Below are positions 7,749 to 17,243 of a DNA stretch of 34,419 nt, piece by piece. Where the stretch lies: assembly GCA_003501565.1 (NCBI GenBank), contig DNPC01000836.1:1-34419 (forward strand), given 5' to 3'. This stretch comes from Planctomycetaceae bacterium (GTDB lineage Bacteria > Planctomycetota > Planctomycetia > Pirellulales > Pirellulaceae). A program made the position numbers and the translations under genes. Positions within the stretch are counted from its first letter, which is position 1. Each line of letters starts with the position of its first letter. The notes under the pieces are model-generated. The model did not search any database and was not told the DNA's origin. It saw only the letters and a list, made by a program, of their open reading frames with translations.

Positions 7749-8951
7749 CTAGCGGCGTTCGTCATCTTTCACGGATGAACTTTGCCGCATCCTCATTCGA
7801 TAGCTTCCCGGAGCCTCTCCTGTTGCTCGTTTAAAGACAGCGCTCAATCGTTCCTTGTGCGAGTAACCTGCGAGGGGCGCGAGTTGTTCCAGCGTCATCT
7901 CCGAATCAGTCAACAATTGCTTGACGCGGTAAACCTGAGTTGCAGTCAGAAAGTCATGAGGGGATGCATGCATTGAGTCTCGGAACCTTCGCTCAAGCTG
8001 GCGTCGTGAAAGCACTGAGAACTCAACAACGTCGCTTACATCAATACCGTCGCAAGCGTGCTCACGAATGAACCTACATACGCGTGCAATTTCTCGATCC
8101 TCCGTAGCAACGGCCTGTGTCGACAAACGCTGGTTGACTTTAAGCGGCGGGACGAGGACTTTGGTCCTCCTTAGCTGCTCGCCTCGCATCATTGATGCGA
8201 GTATCTCTGCTGCCTTGAATCCGATCAACTCAGTATCTGGTTTGACACTTGTCAGGGGAGGATCGGAAAGTGGGCAGATCACGTCATCGTCGTCAACACC
8301 TATCACGGCTACGTCGTCGGGCACTAAAACACCTGCTCGGTTGCAAGCGTTGAGAACTTGCTGCCCACGAATATCGTTGCATGCAAACAGACCGCAGGGA
8401 GGCTTAAGCGAGATTAACCAGTCGCATAGTTGCTTCACGTCCGTCAAGCCAGCCCGCTCAATCGTCTTCAGGGATGATGCATCCCGGTGGTCGGTTTCGT
8501 AGGTCGAAAGTAAGCACTTCCTCTCAGTTGCGAGTTTGGAGAAATGGCTGAGTCGGTTTTGGGAATAGTGGGCCCCACGAAAGCCACAAAACGCGAAACG
8601 CCGGAATCCCTGTTCCCACAGATGCTCGAAAGCGAGTTCACAGACAGATTGGTCATCCGTGTCGACTTGTGGCATGTCGCTGATTGGCAGGCTGCAAAGC
8701 ACGTCGACAACAGGGATTCTAAGTGACCTTAGTGGTTCAGCGATCTTCCTGTCTATCCGACCGATGACTCCGTCGACCGTCGAACGCTCCATCCACGGAG
8801 GGACCCCGGATTCGATAAGCATCTCCTCGTGGAGCAACGACCAGTTGCTGTGAGTCCTTGCAAATGAAGCCACTCCGCGGAGTAGACCGCGCCCATATGT
8901 ACGCGAGGCCTCTATGAGCAGTGCCACGCTGGGGCGAACAACTTCTCTCAT
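7749..8951 (-). CDS. XylR-like transcriptional regulator
   Basis: About 400 residues from the ATG at 8951, selected because homologues begin with RPSVALLIEASRTYGRGLLRG. The N-terminal about 280 residues are a LacI/periplasmic-binding-type ligand domain (FAFCGFRGAHYSQNR, GLFACNDIRGQQVL, VAVIGVDDDDVICPLSDPPLTSV). The C-terminal about 100 residues carry a double AraC-type HTH (DVSDVVEFSVLSRRQLERRF, then LEQLAPLAGYSHKERLSAVFKRATG). This arrangement is that of E. coli XylR, which activates sugar operons. It is divergent from the long plus-strand train and heads the minus-strand group, so it probably controls both. The ligand is unknown; a sugar or sugar-like breakdown product is the family expectation. 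Confidence 0.88.
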   Translation of the reverse strand: MREVVRPSVALLIEASRTYGRGLLRGVASFARTHSNWSLLHEEMLIESGVPPWMERSTVDGVIGRIDRKIAEPLRSLRIPVVDVLCSLPISDMPQVDTDDQSVCELAFEHLWEQGFRRFAFCGFRGAHYSQNRLSHFSKLATERKCLLSTYETDHRDASSLKTIERAGLTDVKQLCDWLISLKPPCGLFACNDIRGQQVLNACNRAGVLVPDDVAVIGVDDDDVICPLSDPPLTSVKPDTELIGFKAAEILASMMRGEQLRRTKVLVPPLKVNQRLSTQAVATEDREIARVCRFIREHACDGIDVSDVVEFSVLSRRQLERRFRDSMHASPHDFLTATQVYRVKQLLTDSEMTLEQLAPLAGYSHKERLSAVFKRATGEAPGSYRMRMRQSSSVKDDERR

Positions 8952-8968
8952 GAGCAAACAACCCTGGT

Positions 8969-9056
8969 GACGCAAATCGTTACGCGGACCGACGCAAATC
9001 ATCCTCGACAGACCGCGAAATAGGGAGAAAATGAAAAATAAAGCTAGACGCAAATC
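8969..9056. promoter_or_regulatory. Three GACGCAAATC direct repeats in the divergent promoter region
   Basis: The decamer GACGCAAATC occurs at 8969-8978, 8991-9000 and 9047-9056, all in the same orientation, in the gap between the XylR-like gene and the PSD1 gene. The first two are 22 bases apart, about two helical turns, matching side-by-side binding of an AraC/XylR-type dimer to direct repeats. The last two share the longer GACGCAAATCAT. The third copy sits 27 bases before the ATG of PSD1. I read these as the operator of the regulator. Confidence 0.65.
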
Positions 9057-9083
9057 ATTTTAGTGTACTTAGTCACGGTGCTC

Positions 9084-12000
9084 ATGAGTAGGTCAAGTCA
9101 CACAAGGTGGCCCGTTTGCCACGCCACAATCGCGGTTTGTTTCCTGATGGCGTTTGCGCGCTTCAGTGACATTGCCAACGCAGATGATGCGCCCGAGTTT
9201 TCGCGAGAGAAGCTCGAGTTCTTTGAAAAACAAGTCAGGCCACTTCTCGTTGAGCGCTGCTTCTCTTGCCACAGCCGTGACGCGAAGCGCTTGGAGGCTG
9301 GACTCTACGTCGATAGCCGCAGCGGACTGATTGCAGGCGGTGACTCTGGCAAAGCGATCTTTCCAGGGAACCCAAGCGAAAGCCTGTTCATGGAGGCAGT
9401 TCGTTACGAGTCCTACGAAATGCCGCCCAAAGGACAACTACCAGACAATGAGATCGCGATCTTTGACCGCTGGATCAAGATGGGTGCCCCGTGGCCGAAA
9501 GACTCGATGGATGTAGCCGCTCCAAAACGCAAGTTTGATTTGCAAGCTCGCTCAGAAGAACACTGGGTATGGAAGCCAGTTGAGGCTCCCTCTCCTCCGC
9601 CTGTTGTAGATAGAAGCTGGCCAAGAAACGACCTGGATCGTTTTGTGCTAGCTCGTCTAAACGAGCAGGGGTTGGAGCCCTCTGCTGATAGCGATCGCCT
9701 TGCGCTCATCAGACGACTCTATTTCGACTTGACCGGATTGCCGCCCAGTGCGGAAGTCGTCAGCAGTTTCAACTCCGATAGTGGTCAGGATGCAACTGAC
9801 CGGGTTGTCGATGAACTACTCGATTCTCCACGATTCGGAGAAAGATGGGCCCGCCACTGGCTCGATCTAGTGCGCTACGCAGAATCTCGGGGGCATGAGT
9901 TCGATGATGACATTCCCAATGCGTATCAATATCGCGACTATTTGATACGTGCCTTCAATGCCGACTTGCCTTACGATCAACTGATCCGGGAGCACATCGC
10001 AGGCGACTTGCTTGAGCATCCTCGGATGCACCCCAGAAAGCAGTACAACGAATCTGTTCTAGGAACAGGGTTTTGGTTCTTGGGAGAATCGGTACATTCG
10101 CCGGTCGACATACGCAAAGATGAGTCCGATCGCTTCGACAACATGATTGACGTGATGTCGAAGACATTTCTTGGCGTCACGGTTGCCTGCGCTCGCTGCC
10201 ATGATCACAAGTTTGATGCGATTTCAACTGCAGACTACTACTCGCTGACCGGATTTCTGCACAGCAGTGACTATCGTCAGGTCCGTTTCGAATCCATCGA
10301 GCACAATCGTGATATTGCCAGACGCTTAAAAGAACTCGATGACGCATTTGGAAAGAAGCTCATTGCAGGGCTTTCCAAGGCTGGACTGAAGCCGCCGAAG
10401 CCAAGCCAAGCACCTGCCAGCTGTCAGTCGATCGTTGATTACGGCCGCCTTGGTCAGGATGAGTTTCTTCAAGACGGCTTCGTATATGGATCAGGCCCAC
10501 TTCTCCCAGGTGGCTTGTACTGGGATGGAGCGGAGCTTGAAGTGGCAACGAGAGGCGTTGCCCGCAACGATTCTTTTTGGGACGGCATCAAATCTATCTC
10601 GGAAGGGAAAGTTCAAAACAATAGCAAGCTAAGTAAGCTCCCCAAGAGTGGAAGAACACTTCGCACGCCAACGTTTGAGTTAACGAACGGGAATGTCGCC
10701 TGCTTAGTTAATGGAGAAGGGCATGTTGTCGCGTGCGTCGACTCACATCGACATGTCGCGGGACCGCTACACGGTGAGACGATCCAAGCTGTCCAGCCGG
10801 GCGAGCGATGGGTTCGCATGAATCTAGATCGCTACATCGGACACCGATTGCATCTTGAGTTCATTCCAGCGAGCAATAAGCGATTGGAGGTTAGCGTCGT
10901 TGTTCAGGGTGCCACAAATGCTCAATTGACCGCGATTTTGAAACAACTGGATGACGATGCGAAACCCTTCGAAAAGTATGCCGAGGCTGTTGGCGAACTG
11001 CTTTCGGATGAATCGCAATCCAAGAGTGAACTTGTCGGCAATGCTCAAGACATCATCGATCGATGGAGGCGTGAACGCCATGCGCTTCAGCATGAGGTCA
11101 AGGTTACGTCGCGTCTTGCTCCGGCGATGCTGGATGGATCAGGGGAAGATGCACATATCTACATTCGAGGCAATGCCGGAAAGCATGGAGAAGTTATCCC
11201 ACGTCGGTTTTTGTCTGCAGTCAAAGGCGATAGACCCATGCGGATTAAGTCTGGAAGTGGGCGACTGCAACTGGCCGAACAGATCGCCGATCCAAAGAAC
11301 CCTCTGACCTATCGCGTTGTAGTGAACCGAGTTTGGCACTACCTGATGGGACGCGGAATTGTACCGACAACTGATGACTTCGGAGTACTAGGCCAAGCTC
11401 CAACTCACCCTCTGCTCTTGGACCACCTGACAGATCGTTTTATCCGTGATGGTTGCAGTATCAAGAAACTGATTCGGTACATCGTGCTATCCCGCACCTA
11501 CCGGATGTCAAGCATTGCAGATGCAGAAGCACTATCGATAGATCCGAACAATTTGTCTTGGCATCATCGCCCACCTAAGCGACTTGAAGGCGAAGCAATT
11601 CGGGATGCATTGCTGTCACTTTCCGGACGCCTTGACGAGACTCCTTTCGGTCCCTCAGCACCGATACACCTGACGCCTTTCATGGAAGGTAGGGGCAGGC
11701 CGAAAACCAACGGCTCCCCGGATGGAGAGGGACGACGGTCCATTTACGTTTCTGTGCGCCGAAACTTCCTCTCGCCGTTCATGTTGGCTTTCGATACTCC
11801 CGTTCCATTCAGCACCATGGGGCGCAGAAACGTTTCGAATGTTCCTGCTCAGGCGTTGATCCTTATGAACGATCCGTTCGTTTACGGGCAAGCGCGTGAC
11901 TGGGGAAAGCGAGCAATTGAGATTGCCGATGATCGTGATGATCGGGTTTCGTGGCTGTATCTGTCGGGTTTGGCCCGCCTGCCAACGGGGAGAGAGAAAG

Positions 12001-12101
12001 CTGTCGCAAAGGTATTCGTGGGCGAATCGGACGAGGTTGATCGCTGGGCTGCCTTTGCACATGGGCTCATCAACACAAAAGAGTTTATTTTCCTGAAGTA
12101 A
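9084..12101 (+). CDS. PSD1-type protein: planctomycete cytochrome c, DUF1549, DUF1553
   Basis: About 1005 residues from the ATG at 9084; an upstream in-frame GTG at 9063 is the alternative. A signal segment (about 12-33) is followed by a planctomycete cytochrome c domain with one haem motif, CFSCH (59-63), and a possible Met ligand in YEMPPKG. DUF1549 follows (about 180-390; DRLALIRRLYFDLTGLPP split, FGERWARHWLDLVRY split, CARCHDHKFD). A poorly characterised beta-rich middle comes next, and DUF1553 is at the C-terminus (NPLTYRVVVNRVWHYLMGRG, HHRPPKRLEGEAIRDALL, VPAQALILMND). CARCHD is a second CxxCH motif, as usual for the family. It always travels with a DUF1501 partner, here seven bases downstream. 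The role is unproven; links to glycan degradation are proposed. Confidence 0.93.
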   Translation: MSRSSHTRWPVCHATIAVCFLMAFARFSDIANADDAPEFSREKLEFFEKQVRPLLVERCFSCHSRDAKRLEAGLYVDSRSGLIAGGDSGKAIFPGNPSESLFMEAVRYESYEMPPKGQLPDNEIAIFDRWIKMGAPWPKDSMDVAAPKRKFDLQARSEEHWVWKPVEAPSPPPVVDRSWPRNDLDRFVLARLNEQGLEPSADSDRLALIRRLYFDLTGLPPSAEVVSSFNSDSGQDATDRVVDELLDSPRFGERWARHWLDLVRYAESRGHEFDDDIPNAYQYRDYLIRAFNADLPYDQLIREHIAGDLLEHPRMHPRKQYNESVLGTGFWFLGESVHSPVDIRKDESDRFDNMIDVMSKTFLGVTVACARCHDHKFDAISTADYYSLTGFLHSSDYRQVRFESIEHNRDIARRLKELDDAFGKKLIAGLSKAGLKPPKPSQAPASCQSIVDYGRLGQDEFLQDGFVYGSGPLLPGGLYWDGAELEVATRGVARNDSFWDGIKSISEGKVQNNSKLSKLPKSGRTLRTPTFELTNGNVACLVNGEGHVVACVDSHRHVAGPLHGETIQAVQPGERWVRMNLDRYIGHRLHLEFIPASNKRLEVSVVVQGATNAQLTAILKQLDDDAKPFEKYAEAVGELLSDESQSKSELVGNAQDIIDRWRRERHALQHEVKVTSRLAPAMLDGSGEDAHIYIRGNAGKHGEVIPRRFLSAVKGDRPMRIKSGSGRLQLAEQIADPKNPLTYRVVVNRVWHYLMGRGIVPTTDDFGVLGQAPTHPLLLDHLTDRFIRDGCSIKKLIRYIVLSRTYRMSSIADAEALSIDPNNLSWHHRPPKRLEGEAIRDALLSLSGRLDETPFGPSAPIHLTPFMEGRGRPKTNGSPDGEGRRSIYVSVRRNFLSPFMLAFDTPVPFSTMGRRNVSNVPAQALILMNDPFVYGQARDWGKRAIEIADDRDDRVSWLYLSGLARLPTGREKAVAKVFVGESDEVDRWAAFAHGLINTKEFIFLK

Positions 12102-12108
12102 TGAAACC

Positions 12109-13554
12109 ATGTTGAATCAATATCCCTGCCAAAGGCATCAAGCTCCACCATTGTGCCGCCGAGAGATGCTCTCACGTTGCTCAAGCGGTTTTGGCGCCTT
12201 GGCGTTCTCCGCATTGGGCGGCGGACAGGCGTTCCCTGGTACTACTCGAACCGACGGTGACAACACACTGCATGGACCACATCACAAGGTCCGTGCTAAG
12301 AACGTGATCTTTCTCTATATGGATGGTGGTCCCTCTCAGATCGACACGTTCGACCCGAAGCCCTTACTCGACAAATACAACGGAAAAGACCCAGCCAAGT
12401 TGTTCGAAGTGGAACCGACACAGTTCAACAACAATGGTACGGTTCTCGCGAGCCCATGGAGGTTCAAGCAGCATGGTGAGTCAGGGCTCCCTGTAAGTAG
12501 TTTGTTTCCACATGTTGCCACGTGCGCTGATGATCTGGCTGTTATCCGATCACTAACTAGCGAGTTCCCTGAACACACGTTTGCCAACTACTTTCTACAC
12601 ACCGGCAGCGGTTTGCAAGGACGCCCCAGTATGGGCGCTTGGGCTAACTATGGTCTCGGAAGCGAATGCCAGAACCTTCCAGGCTTCGTTGTACTCAACG
12701 GCGGTTTGGTCCCGCCCGGTGGTCTGGATTGTTTCGGGAGCGGTTTCTTACCCGCCAGCTATCAAGGGTCAATTTTTAAGCCAAGTGGATCAGGAGTCGC
12801 AAACATTCGCCCGAACGAGGCGAGCATCAAAGAACAGCTTGAAAAACTGGAACTCGTTCGGCAACTAGATGGCTTTGCTTCGGAGCAGTTCGGTGAGCAT
12901 GACAGCATCGAATCTGCAATCCGAAATCATGAGCTTGCCTATTCCATGCAAATGGCAGTTCCAGACTTGATGTCCGTCTCGGAGGAGCCGGCTCACATCA
13001 AGAACATGTATGGAATGAACGAGGCCTATGAACCGACACGGATCTACGGCACACAGTGTTTGATTGCTCGCCGACTGATTGAACGCGGCGTTCGATTCGT
13101 TGAGCTGACCTGTCCTAAGGTGGGCGGAGATCGGTGGGACCAGCACTCCAATTTGAAGAGCGGTCATGAAAACAATGCACGTGCTGTCGATCAACCAATC
13201 GCGGGGCTTTTGAAAGACCTCAAGCAACGCGACATGCTGAAGGACACGTTGGTAGTTTGGGCGGGTGAATTCGGGCGCACGCCGTTTGCTCAAGGGAAGA
13301 ATGGACGAGATCACAATCAGTTCGGATTTACGGTCTGGTTGGCTGGTGGCGGTGTCAAGGCTGGGACAGTTTATGGTGCAACAGATGAGTGGGGATACAA
13401 AGCAATTGAAAATCGAATCGAAATGCATGATCTACATGCCACCATGCTCCATTTGATGGGCGTCGATCACGAACGCAGCACATTTCGTTTCAGTGGGCGT
13501 GACATGCGTCTAACCGATGTGCATGGCCATGTGATTCACGACGTGATTTCGTAG
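12109..13554 (+). CDS. DUF1501 sulfatase-like protein
   Basis: This 481-residue protein is exported through a Tat-like signal (RREMLSRCSSGFGALAFSAL, about residues 18-37). It has the alkaline-phosphatase/sulfatase-like fold of DUF1501: IFLYMDGGPSQIDTFDPKP near residue 65, a central GVRFVEL, then VVWAGEFGRTPFAQG, DHNQFGFTVWLAGGG and the C-terminal HDLHATMLHLMG. The Asp and His of DGGPSQ, GEFGRTP and DHN are the likely metal-site residues. No formylglycine C-x-P-S-R motif is present, so sulfatase activity is not supported. It lies directly behind its usual partner PSD1 and is probably co-translated. Its proximity to phosphatases makes a phospho- or phosphono-ester substrate conceivable, but that is inference. 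Confidence 0.92.
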   Translation: MLNQYPCQRHQAPPLCRREMLSRCSSGFGALAFSALGGGQAFPGTTRTDGDNTLHGPHHKVRAKNVIFLYMDGGPSQIDTFDPKPLLDKYNGKDPAKLFEVEPTQFNNNGTVLASPWRFKQHGESGLPVSSLFPHVATCADDLAVIRSLTSEFPEHTFANYFLHTGSGLQGRPSMGAWANYGLGSECQNLPGFVVLNGGLVPPGGLDCFGSGFLPASYQGSIFKPSGSGVANIRPNEASIKEQLEKLELVRQLDGFASEQFGEHDSIESAIRNHELAYSMQMAVPDLMSVSEEPAHIKNMYGMNEAYEPTRIYGTQCLIARRLIERGVRFVELTCPKVGGDRWDQHSNLKSGHENNARAVDQPIAGLLKDLKQRDMLKDTLVVWAGEFGRTPFAQGKNGRDHNQFGFTVWLAGGGVKAGTVYGATDEWGYKAIENRIEMHDLHATMLHLMGVDHERSTFRFSGRDMRLTDVHGHVIHDVIS

Positions 13555-13586
13555 CTCGCTTTCCAGTTCGATCGAACGTGAATCTC

Positions 13587-14330
13587 ATGATTAGACTCAT
13601 CTCGTTTTTGTCACTACTCCTGGTCGGAGCAACATCTGCACCAGGGCTTGCAGACTCGCCAAGTCTGGAAGTCACTCTTGATACATCGGAAACTCCACAC
13701 CTGCGAGCGTGGGGTGAAGACGCCAGAGAGCTTATTCACAGGTGGCAGCCAAGGCTCATGAACTTACTTGCAACCAAGCCCAAAGCTCCAGCGAACCGAA
13801 TCACCCTGAAGATCCGGAATTCAAACAAGGGTGTTGGTTCGACTTCCAGAAACATCATTTCTGTCTCGTCTCACTGGATCGAGAAGCACCCCGAAGACCT
13901 TGGACTCGTGTTTCATGAGCTGGTTCATGTGGTGCAGGGGTACCCTTCGGGCGACCCTTGGTGGTTGACTGAAGGGATCGCCGATTACCTGCGTTGGGCC
14001 ATCTACGAGGGCAAGGACTTGGCCTGGTTTCCGCGTCCTAAAGTTCCCAAGGGATACAGGAAGGGATACCGCGTGGCTGCGGGCTTTCTCCTTTGGTTGG
14101 AGATTGAACATGCTCCAGGCATTGTTAAGCGGCTTCATAACGCGATGCGGAATCGCGAGTACTCAGACGAGCTTTTTCAACTTCAGACCGGCCAACAACT
14201 CAATGAGCTCTGGGCGGCGTATTCCGGGCAAGAGGTAAAGCAGGAGGATGAGACTTCCCAAAAGTTCCCAACGCGTTTGCCGGAAGAACTCGAGGTCAAC
14301 TCGGTACAGAATCGCACTTCGGAAGGCTAA
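13587..14330 (+). CDS. Basic-secretory-protein family metallopeptidase
   Basis: About 247 residues from the ATG at 13587; a GTG at 13578 is also possible. A signal peptide (about 1-22, ending PGLA) precedes the domain. The zinc-peptidase motif is HELVHVVQGY (H110, E111, H114), with downstream WWLTEGIADYLRW supplying a third ligand or helper acidic residue. This is the pattern of plant-type basic secretory proteins (PF04450). It probably acts in the periplasm or outside, perhaps trimming protein carriers of the polymer being degraded. Its stop codon directly abuts the start of the transporter gene, which argues for one operon. Confidence 0.82.
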   Translation: MIRLISFLSLLLVGATSAPGLADSPSLEVTLDTSETPHLRAWGEDARELIHRWQPRLMNLLATKPKAPANRITLKIRNSNKGVGSTSRNIISVSSHWIEKHPEDLGLVFHELVHVVQGYPSGDPWWLTEGIADYLRWAIYEGKDLAWFPRPKVPKGYRKGYRVAAGFLLWLEIEHAPGIVKRLHNAMRNREYSDELFQLQTGQQLNELWAAYSGQEVKQEDETSQKFPTRLPEELEVNSVQNRTSEG

Positions 14331-16100
14331 ATGAAATTGAGTTCAACGATCCTCATGGCAGATGTCTCGGCAATCGGTTCAACGAGTGCAGGTTCGGAGC
14401 TTCACCTAAATGCAATCGATATCGCGGTTGCGGTACTCTATTTGGCTGGAATCGTATTCGTTGGCTTGCTTGCTGCGTGGACGCACAAGAAATCGAAGGG
14501 CACGGCGGATGAGTACTTTCTCGCCGGAAAGAGCCTTTCATGGCCGAGTATCGGGTTGGCTTTGTTTGCGACTAACATCTCTACATTGCATCTGGTCAGC
14601 TTCGCTCAAAATGGCTTTGACACAGGACTTCTGAACGGCAACTTTGAGTGGATGGCCGGCTTCACACTTGTTCTGCTTGGGCTTTTCTTTGCGCCATTCT
14701 ACATTCGATCCGGGATTTCAACGTTACCCGACTTTCTTGAACGACGTTACAACCGAGTGTGTCGGGATGTGTTAACTGCTGTTTCGATTTTGACTGCTGT
14801 CGTCGTTCACATCGCCTTCGCACTCCTCACGGGAGGAATCATTCTGGAGGAGTTGCTGGAAGTGAACATGATGTGGTGCATCCTCGTCCTATGCGGACTA
14901 ACTGGGCTCTACACCATCGTTGGCGGACTATTGGCCGTTGTTGTAACTGAGTGCATACAGACCGTCGTCTTGCTGGCAGGTGCCGCATTGATAACCGGTA
15001 TTGCTCTTTGGAACTTAGGAGGTTCGCCGGGAGCACCAGGTGGTTGGGACGGTTGGCAGAATCTGATTTCAATCGTTGAGTCGCAGGGTGAATCACAACG
15101 AATGAACATGCTGAGGCCTCACGGGGACGCCGATGGGATGCCATGGTATGCGATCCTACTGGGGTATCCGGTGCTTGGAATCTGGTATTGGTGCGCCGAC
15201 CAGACCATCGTGCAACGTGTCCTTGGTGCGAAGGATGAGGAGCACGCACGCCTGGGGCCGGTGTTTGCAGGTGTTCTGAAGATCCTTCCAGTCTTTCTGT
15301 TCGTCCTTCCCGGACTTCTAGCATGGGCGTTGTTCCAGGACGGCCGGCTCGACTTATCAATGATCACAGTGGATGGTGTGGTCCAGTCCAAGGGCGTTTA
15401 CGCAAGCATGATCACGGAGCTTTTGCCGCTCGGTTTTCGTGGAGTTTTAGTGGCCGCATTGATGGCAGCGTTGATGAGCACTGTTTCCGGGGCGCTAAAC
15501 TCAATATCGACACTTGTCAGCTACGACGTCGTGAAGCGAATTCTCCCAACGACTAAAGGTCGGCTGCTCGTCCGAGTGGGGCGTATCGCGGCTGGCATCG
15601 CTCTGGTGATCGCGGTCGCATTGGTGCCTCTGCTCAATCGATTTGAGAGTGTGTTCAACGGTATGGCGAGCATCATTTCTCATATTGCTCCGCCGATCAC
15701 TGCCGTGCTGGTTGTGGGCGTCTTTTGGCGTGGGGCAAGTGCTAGAGCCGCGGCAACAACTCTCATCGGAGGATCGCTTCTAGGAATTGGCGTCTTCACT
15801 ACAAACGCACTGCTGCCAGATAATCCGTTAAACCAACTCCCGGGCGGATTCATGATGATGGCATTCTACCTAGCGACAATCTGCGTGCTTTCGCAGGTCG
15901 CGCTCAGTGTGTGCTTACCAGATCCTCCTTCTGATGGATCGCAACAGACCGACCAAAATCAAGTACGGGGGGCGACGTTGGCTTGGAGCAGTCCACTCGA
16001 ACCGTTGAGGTCAGCGGGGCAAGGTGGAATTCTTGATGCTCGTTTCTGGTCAGCCGCTTTGGTTTGTGTGATGTGCTTGCTGTATTGGTTTTTTCGCTAA
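14331..16100 (+). CDS. Sodium/solute symporter (SSS family)
   Basis: This 589-residue inner-membrane protein has about 13 to 14 hydrophobic segments. The N-terminal loop reads AWTHKKSKGTADEYFLAGKSLSWPSIGLALFATNIST (given in parts: TADEYFLAGKSLSW and FATNIST), the signature of the SSF family. ALMAALMSTVSGALNS is the conserved TM8-type sodium site. It probably imports a sugar, sugar acid or similar product released outside the cell, driven by sodium. A GGAAGG-like ribosome binding site lies in the end of the preceding gene, and there are no spacer bases between the two reading frames. Close homologues are often annotated as SGLT-type sugar transporters, but substrate prediction from sequence is unreliable. 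Confidence 0.93.
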   Translation: MKLSSTILMADVSAIGSTSAGSELHLNAIDIAVAVLYLAGIVFVGLLAAWTHKKSKGTADEYFLAGKSLSWPSIGLALFATNISTLHLVSFAQNGFDTGLLNGNFEWMAGFTLVLLGLFFAPFYIRSGISTLPDFLERRYNRVCRDVLTAVSILTAVVVHIAFALLTGGIILEELLEVNMMWCILVLCGLTGLYTIVGGLLAVVVTECIQTVVLLAGAALITGIALWNLGGSPGAPGGWDGWQNLISIVESQGESQRMNMLRPHGDADGMPWYAILLGYPVLGIWYWCADQTIVQRVLGAKDEEHARLGPVFAGVLKILPVFLFVLPGLLAWALFQDGRLDLSMITVDGVVQSKGVYASMITELLPLGFRGVLVAALMAALMSTVSGALNSISTLVSYDVVKRILPTTKGRLLVRVGRIAAGIALVIAVALVPLLNRFESVFNGMASIISHIAPPITAVLVVGVFWRGASARAAATTLIGGSLLGIGVFTTNALLPDNPLNQLPGGFMMMAFYLATICVLSQVALSVCLPDPPSDGSQQTDQNQVRGATLAWSSPLEPLRSAGQGGILDARFWSAALVCVMCLLYWFFR

Positions 16101-16154
16101 TTGAGATAACCCGGGTACCGTTCAAAAACTAATCAACGACTTCGTCAATCTACT

Positions 16155-17183
16155 ATGCAATACCGCAGACTTGGACGCACAGAACTTGAGGTAAGCTTGC
16201 TTTCGATAGGTGGCCTCTACACCTCGTCACTTGGTGGTGGTGAAGCGGAAACCCACCATATCATGCGACGGGCGATCGACCTCGGAATCAACGCAGTCGA
16301 TACTGCACCCGCCTACGCGGATAGCGAAGCAACTGTTGGTGCTGCGATGAGCGGTATTGAAGCACCGGTAATTATGACGACTAAGCTCGGAGGGCGACCG
16401 CAACCGTTTGATCCGCGCGACGCGGACGCATTAAAGAGTTCTGTCGATGAAAGCCTGCGTTTGCTTGGGCGTGAACATGTTGAGCTTCTGATGATCCACG
16501 AACCCGATCGTCCTCAGCAGTATCCCTGGTTCACCGACTACTCTCCGCTGCAGGGCCCGGTGTTGGAAGTCATGGATGAGCTAAAGGCTGCTGGAAAGAT
16601 TCGCTATTTGGGGTTAGCGGGAACAACTGTAACTGAACTGTCTCAGCTGGTTCGTTCCGGGCGATTTGATGTTGTGCTTACCGCTTTCAATTTCAATGCG
16701 CTCTTTCGGGAAGCAGAGCACACTGTGTTCCCTGCTGCCAAAGACCATGACATGGGAATCGTTCTTGGCTCCGCGTTTGGGCAAGGGTTCCTAACCCGCC
16801 GCGACGACAGGATCCTTTGCGAACGCCCTGTTTGGCTCGCGGAAGCTCGAGCACTGCAGCTTCATGCTTACTACGATCTACTCGACCTGTCAGGGATACC
16901 GGCGTTTGAACTATGTCTTCGTTTCGCGATTGGACATCCAGACGTTTCGACTATTCCCATTGGTTGCAAGACGAGCTCTCAGCTAGAGGCTTGCGTACGA
17001 GCAGTGGAAAAAGGACCGTTGCCCAACGACGTAACGACGCGCCTAGGAGAGATTTCGTCCATGCTGCCGTGTCGACCGTTTGAAGAGCCGATGATACTGC
17101 CGCTTGGCAAAAACTATCTTGGACCAGGGATCGCAAACATGGGAGCTGCGATCCAAGTGGGCAAACTCGAGCTACCAAGCTGA
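16155..17183 (+). CDS. Aldo/keto reductase
   Basis: This 342-residue cytosolic TIM-barrel enzyme would reduce an aldehyde or ketone using NAD(P)H. The catalytic tetrad is visible: D49 and Y54 in AVDTAPAY, K77 in MTTKLGG, and H115 in LLMIHEPDR. The N-terminus QYRRLGRTELEVS is canonical, as is the C-terminal cofactor region FAIGHPDVSTIPIGCKTSSQLE. It resembles the L-fucose/D-arabinose dehydrogenase-like AKR subgroup. The gene follows the transporter by about 50 bases. It may act on the imported sugar or on an aldehyde produced by the pathway; I cannot tell which. Confidence 0.93.
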   Translation: MQYRRLGRTELEVSLLSIGGLYTSSLGGGEAETHHIMRRAIDLGINAVDTAPAYADSEATVGAAMSGIEAPVIMTTKLGGRPQPFDPRDADALKSSVDESLRLLGREHVELLMIHEPDRPQQYPWFTDYSPLQGPVLEVMDELKAAGKIRYLGLAGTTVTELSQLVRSGRFDVVLTAFNFNALFREAEHTVFPAAKDHDMGIVLGSAFGQGFLTRRDDRILCERPVWLAEARALQLHAYYDLLDLSGIPAFELCLRFAIGHPDVSTIPIGCKTSSQLEACVRAVEKGPLPNDVTTRLGEISSMLPCRPFEEPMILPLGKNYLGPGIANMGAAIQVGKLELPS

Positions 17184-17243
17184 TCCCAGTTCTTTCCGAC
17201 GAGCAATCCCCCCAACGTTCCATTGCATTCAAAAGAATCCTAT

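Noticed and set aside
12109..13554. Reading DUF1501 as an active sulfatase
   Set aside because: No C/S-x-P-x-R formylglycine motif is visible.
14839..15360. Minus-strand 173-residue frame inside the SSS transporter
   Set aside because: Antisense shadow, rich in Arg/Pro/Ser with no domain.
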